Assembly: GCF_022669015.1 (NCBI RefSeq)
Contig: NZ_JAKKSL010000002.1
Location: 372,001 to 436,000, forward strand
DNA length: 64,000 nt
Direction: 5' to 3'
Origin: Colwellia maritima
GTDB taxonomy: Bacteria > Pseudomonadota > Gammaproteobacteria > Enterobacterales > Alteromonadaceae
Positions 62,996-64,000 of the stretch are shown here, piece by piece (the stretch's first letter is position 1; each line of letters begins with the position of its first letter). The notes under the pieces were generated by a model that saw only the letters and a list, made by a program, of their open reading frames with translations, was not told the origin of the DNA and did not search any database. The translations under genes were made by a program, and so were the position numbers.

Positions 62996-64000
62996 ATGAT
63001 TACCAAGTCTAAAAATTTATTACTCGCGTCAAGCTTACTTGTTGCAGCAGGCGTTGCCAACGCCGGATACGACATTAAGTTATCGGAAGACGATAAAATA
63101 TCTTTTGGTGGTTATATTAAAGTAGATGCACGTTATGTTGATGGTGATGTGGCCTATAGACCTTATTGGATTGGTACAGGATCTAAGCTTGATAATAGCG
63201 CTTCACAATTCAACTTATTCGCTAATGAAACGCGTTTTAATATGAAATATACCCATGGTGATGTGATGGGCTTTATTGAAATGGATTTTTGGGGCGGTGG
63301 CGGTAACGAAATCGTTTCAAATTCTGCAAACCCTCGTATTCGTCATGCATTTATCAAATACAAAAATGTACTAGCAGGACAAACTTGGTCAACGTTCATG
63401 AACACAAGTGCTATTCCAGAATCAGCTGACTTTGCCGGTGCAACGTTAGGTTTAGTCTTTATTCGTCAAGGTCAAATACGTTATACCATGGGTGATTTCC
63501 AGGTATCACTTGAAAACCCTGAAACTTGGGGTGGTGATACAGCCAACGACAATGTTCCAGATGTTACTGCACGTTATAACTTAAAAGGCGATTGGGGTAA
63601 TGTGTCGTTCTCTGCATTAGCGCGTCAATTAAATACAACCCTAGGTAATACTGAAACAGCTATTGGGGCTTCAATTCTTTGGTCGTATTAAAACGGTTGG
63701 TAAAGATGATTTTAGATTTCAATTCCATCAAGGTGAGTTAGGTCGTTATGTAGGTGCCGCTTTTGCTACTGATGTTATTGGTGAAGAAGTTGAAGATGTT
63801 ACCGCCTACCTTGCAGCTTACCGTCATTATTGGACAGACACTTTACGAACTACTGTACTTTATGGTGCAGCAGAAGCGGATGTTTCTGGCGCTGATAGAA
63901 GTCAATGGGGGGTTAACTTATTCCAAGACTTAACTAAACAATTAGCGGTAGGTGTTGAAGTAGGTAATTTCAAAATGAAAACTCTTGATGCTGATTCAAA
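62996..64000 (+). CDS. DcaP-like trimeric porin (frameshifted, cut by right edge)
   Basis: Signal peptide MITKSKNLLLASSLLVAAGV ending ANA, then mature GYDIKLSEDDKISFGGYIKV and VDARYVDG. Motifs FANETRFNMKYTHGDVMGF, IRHAFIKYKNVLAGQTWSTF are typical of DcaP-type outer-membrane porins. The first frame stops at 63691. A one-base correction near 63682 continues RIKTVGKDDFRFQFHQG to the window edge. The C-terminus is missing. The gene faces away from the crbS-like gene and could carry small carboxylates (inference). Confidence 0.85.

Noticed and set aside
4119..63691. Programmed frameshifting as explanation for the split genes
   Set aside because: The breaks lack slippery heptamers with downstream structures, affect about half of all genes, and fall at arbitrary positions in unrelated families.
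1..64000. Search for CRISPR arrays, prophage genes and transposases
   Set aside because: No regularly spaced repeats, phage structural genes or transposase motifs were recognised on either strand.

Overview
The window is AT-rich, gene-dense chromosomal DNA from a marine gammaproteobacterium. It most resembles Colwelliaceae (Colwellia/Thalassotalea). This rests on family-level gene recognition (GalT/K/E, YbiT, RlmJ, YgiQ, a CrbS/CrbR-like pair, many TonB-dependent receptors, a sulfatase and non-phosphorylative fucose catabolism) and on a Val/Asp tRNA operon divergent from gltX. No phage, CRISPR array or complete insertion sequence was seen. Short non-coding repeat elements occur in several intergenic gaps.

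Layout. 1-3770: a LacI/GalR-type regulator (cut by the left edge) divergent from galT-galK-galE, with two operator-like palindromes exactly 100 bp apart and a terminator after galE. 3788-7282: a MITE-like repeat, a TauE/SafE permease, a peroxiredoxin, a DUF938 methyltransferase and a FemAB-like protein. 7444-21104: an accessory region with a serine-hydrolase remnant, a MocR-type PLP-dependent regulator carrying an extra C-terminal domain, a nitrilase, a TonB receptor, a TPR-sulfotransferase, an MFS transporter, an extracellular PHA-depolymerase-like esterase and a lipoprotein serine hydrolase. The nitrilase, receptor and serine-hydrolase genes share a paired CTGG-type half-site with identical 23-bp periodicity, which suggests a regulon of the MocR protein. 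21122-23530: a LysR regulator divergent from a class III aminotransferase around a perfect palindrome.

24069-34675: a non-phosphorylative L-fucose catabolic cluster (two-part UxaA-like dehydratase, aldo/keto reductase, lactonase, SDR, FucP, mutarotase, FAH-family hydrolase). It is followed by a GntR/FCD regulator with two winged-helix domains and a lipoprotein sulfatase. Together they read as desulfation of a sulfated fucan or other sulfated glycan, then fucose uptake and oxidation to pyruvate plus lactate. 34912-38943: an ECF sigma factor, a decayed fecR and a divergent TonB receptor. 39422-41617: an octaheme cytochrome with HEAT and TPR repeats. 41628-42907: a second MITE-like copy, three decayed tRNA-Val repeats and a six-gene tRNA-Val/Asp operon with a near-consensus promoter. 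43153-64000: housekeeping and signalling genes (gltX, DEAD helicase, GGDEF protein plus periplasmic binding protein, DnaJ-related protein, rlmJ, ybiT, ygiQ, a DUF885 lipoprotein, a sulA-like gene with a perfect LexA box, crbR/crbS-like genes, and a DcaP-like porin cut by the right edge).

Caveat on the sequence: about half of the protein genes are split by single-base frameshifts, including ybiT and several pathway genes that otherwise look intact. The even spread over unrelated genes, and full-length homology on either side of each break, point to indel errors in the read or assembly rather than pseudogenes. I annotate each as one gene over its full span and state the break. The fecR remnant and the serine-hydrolase fragment at 7444 look genuinely decayed.
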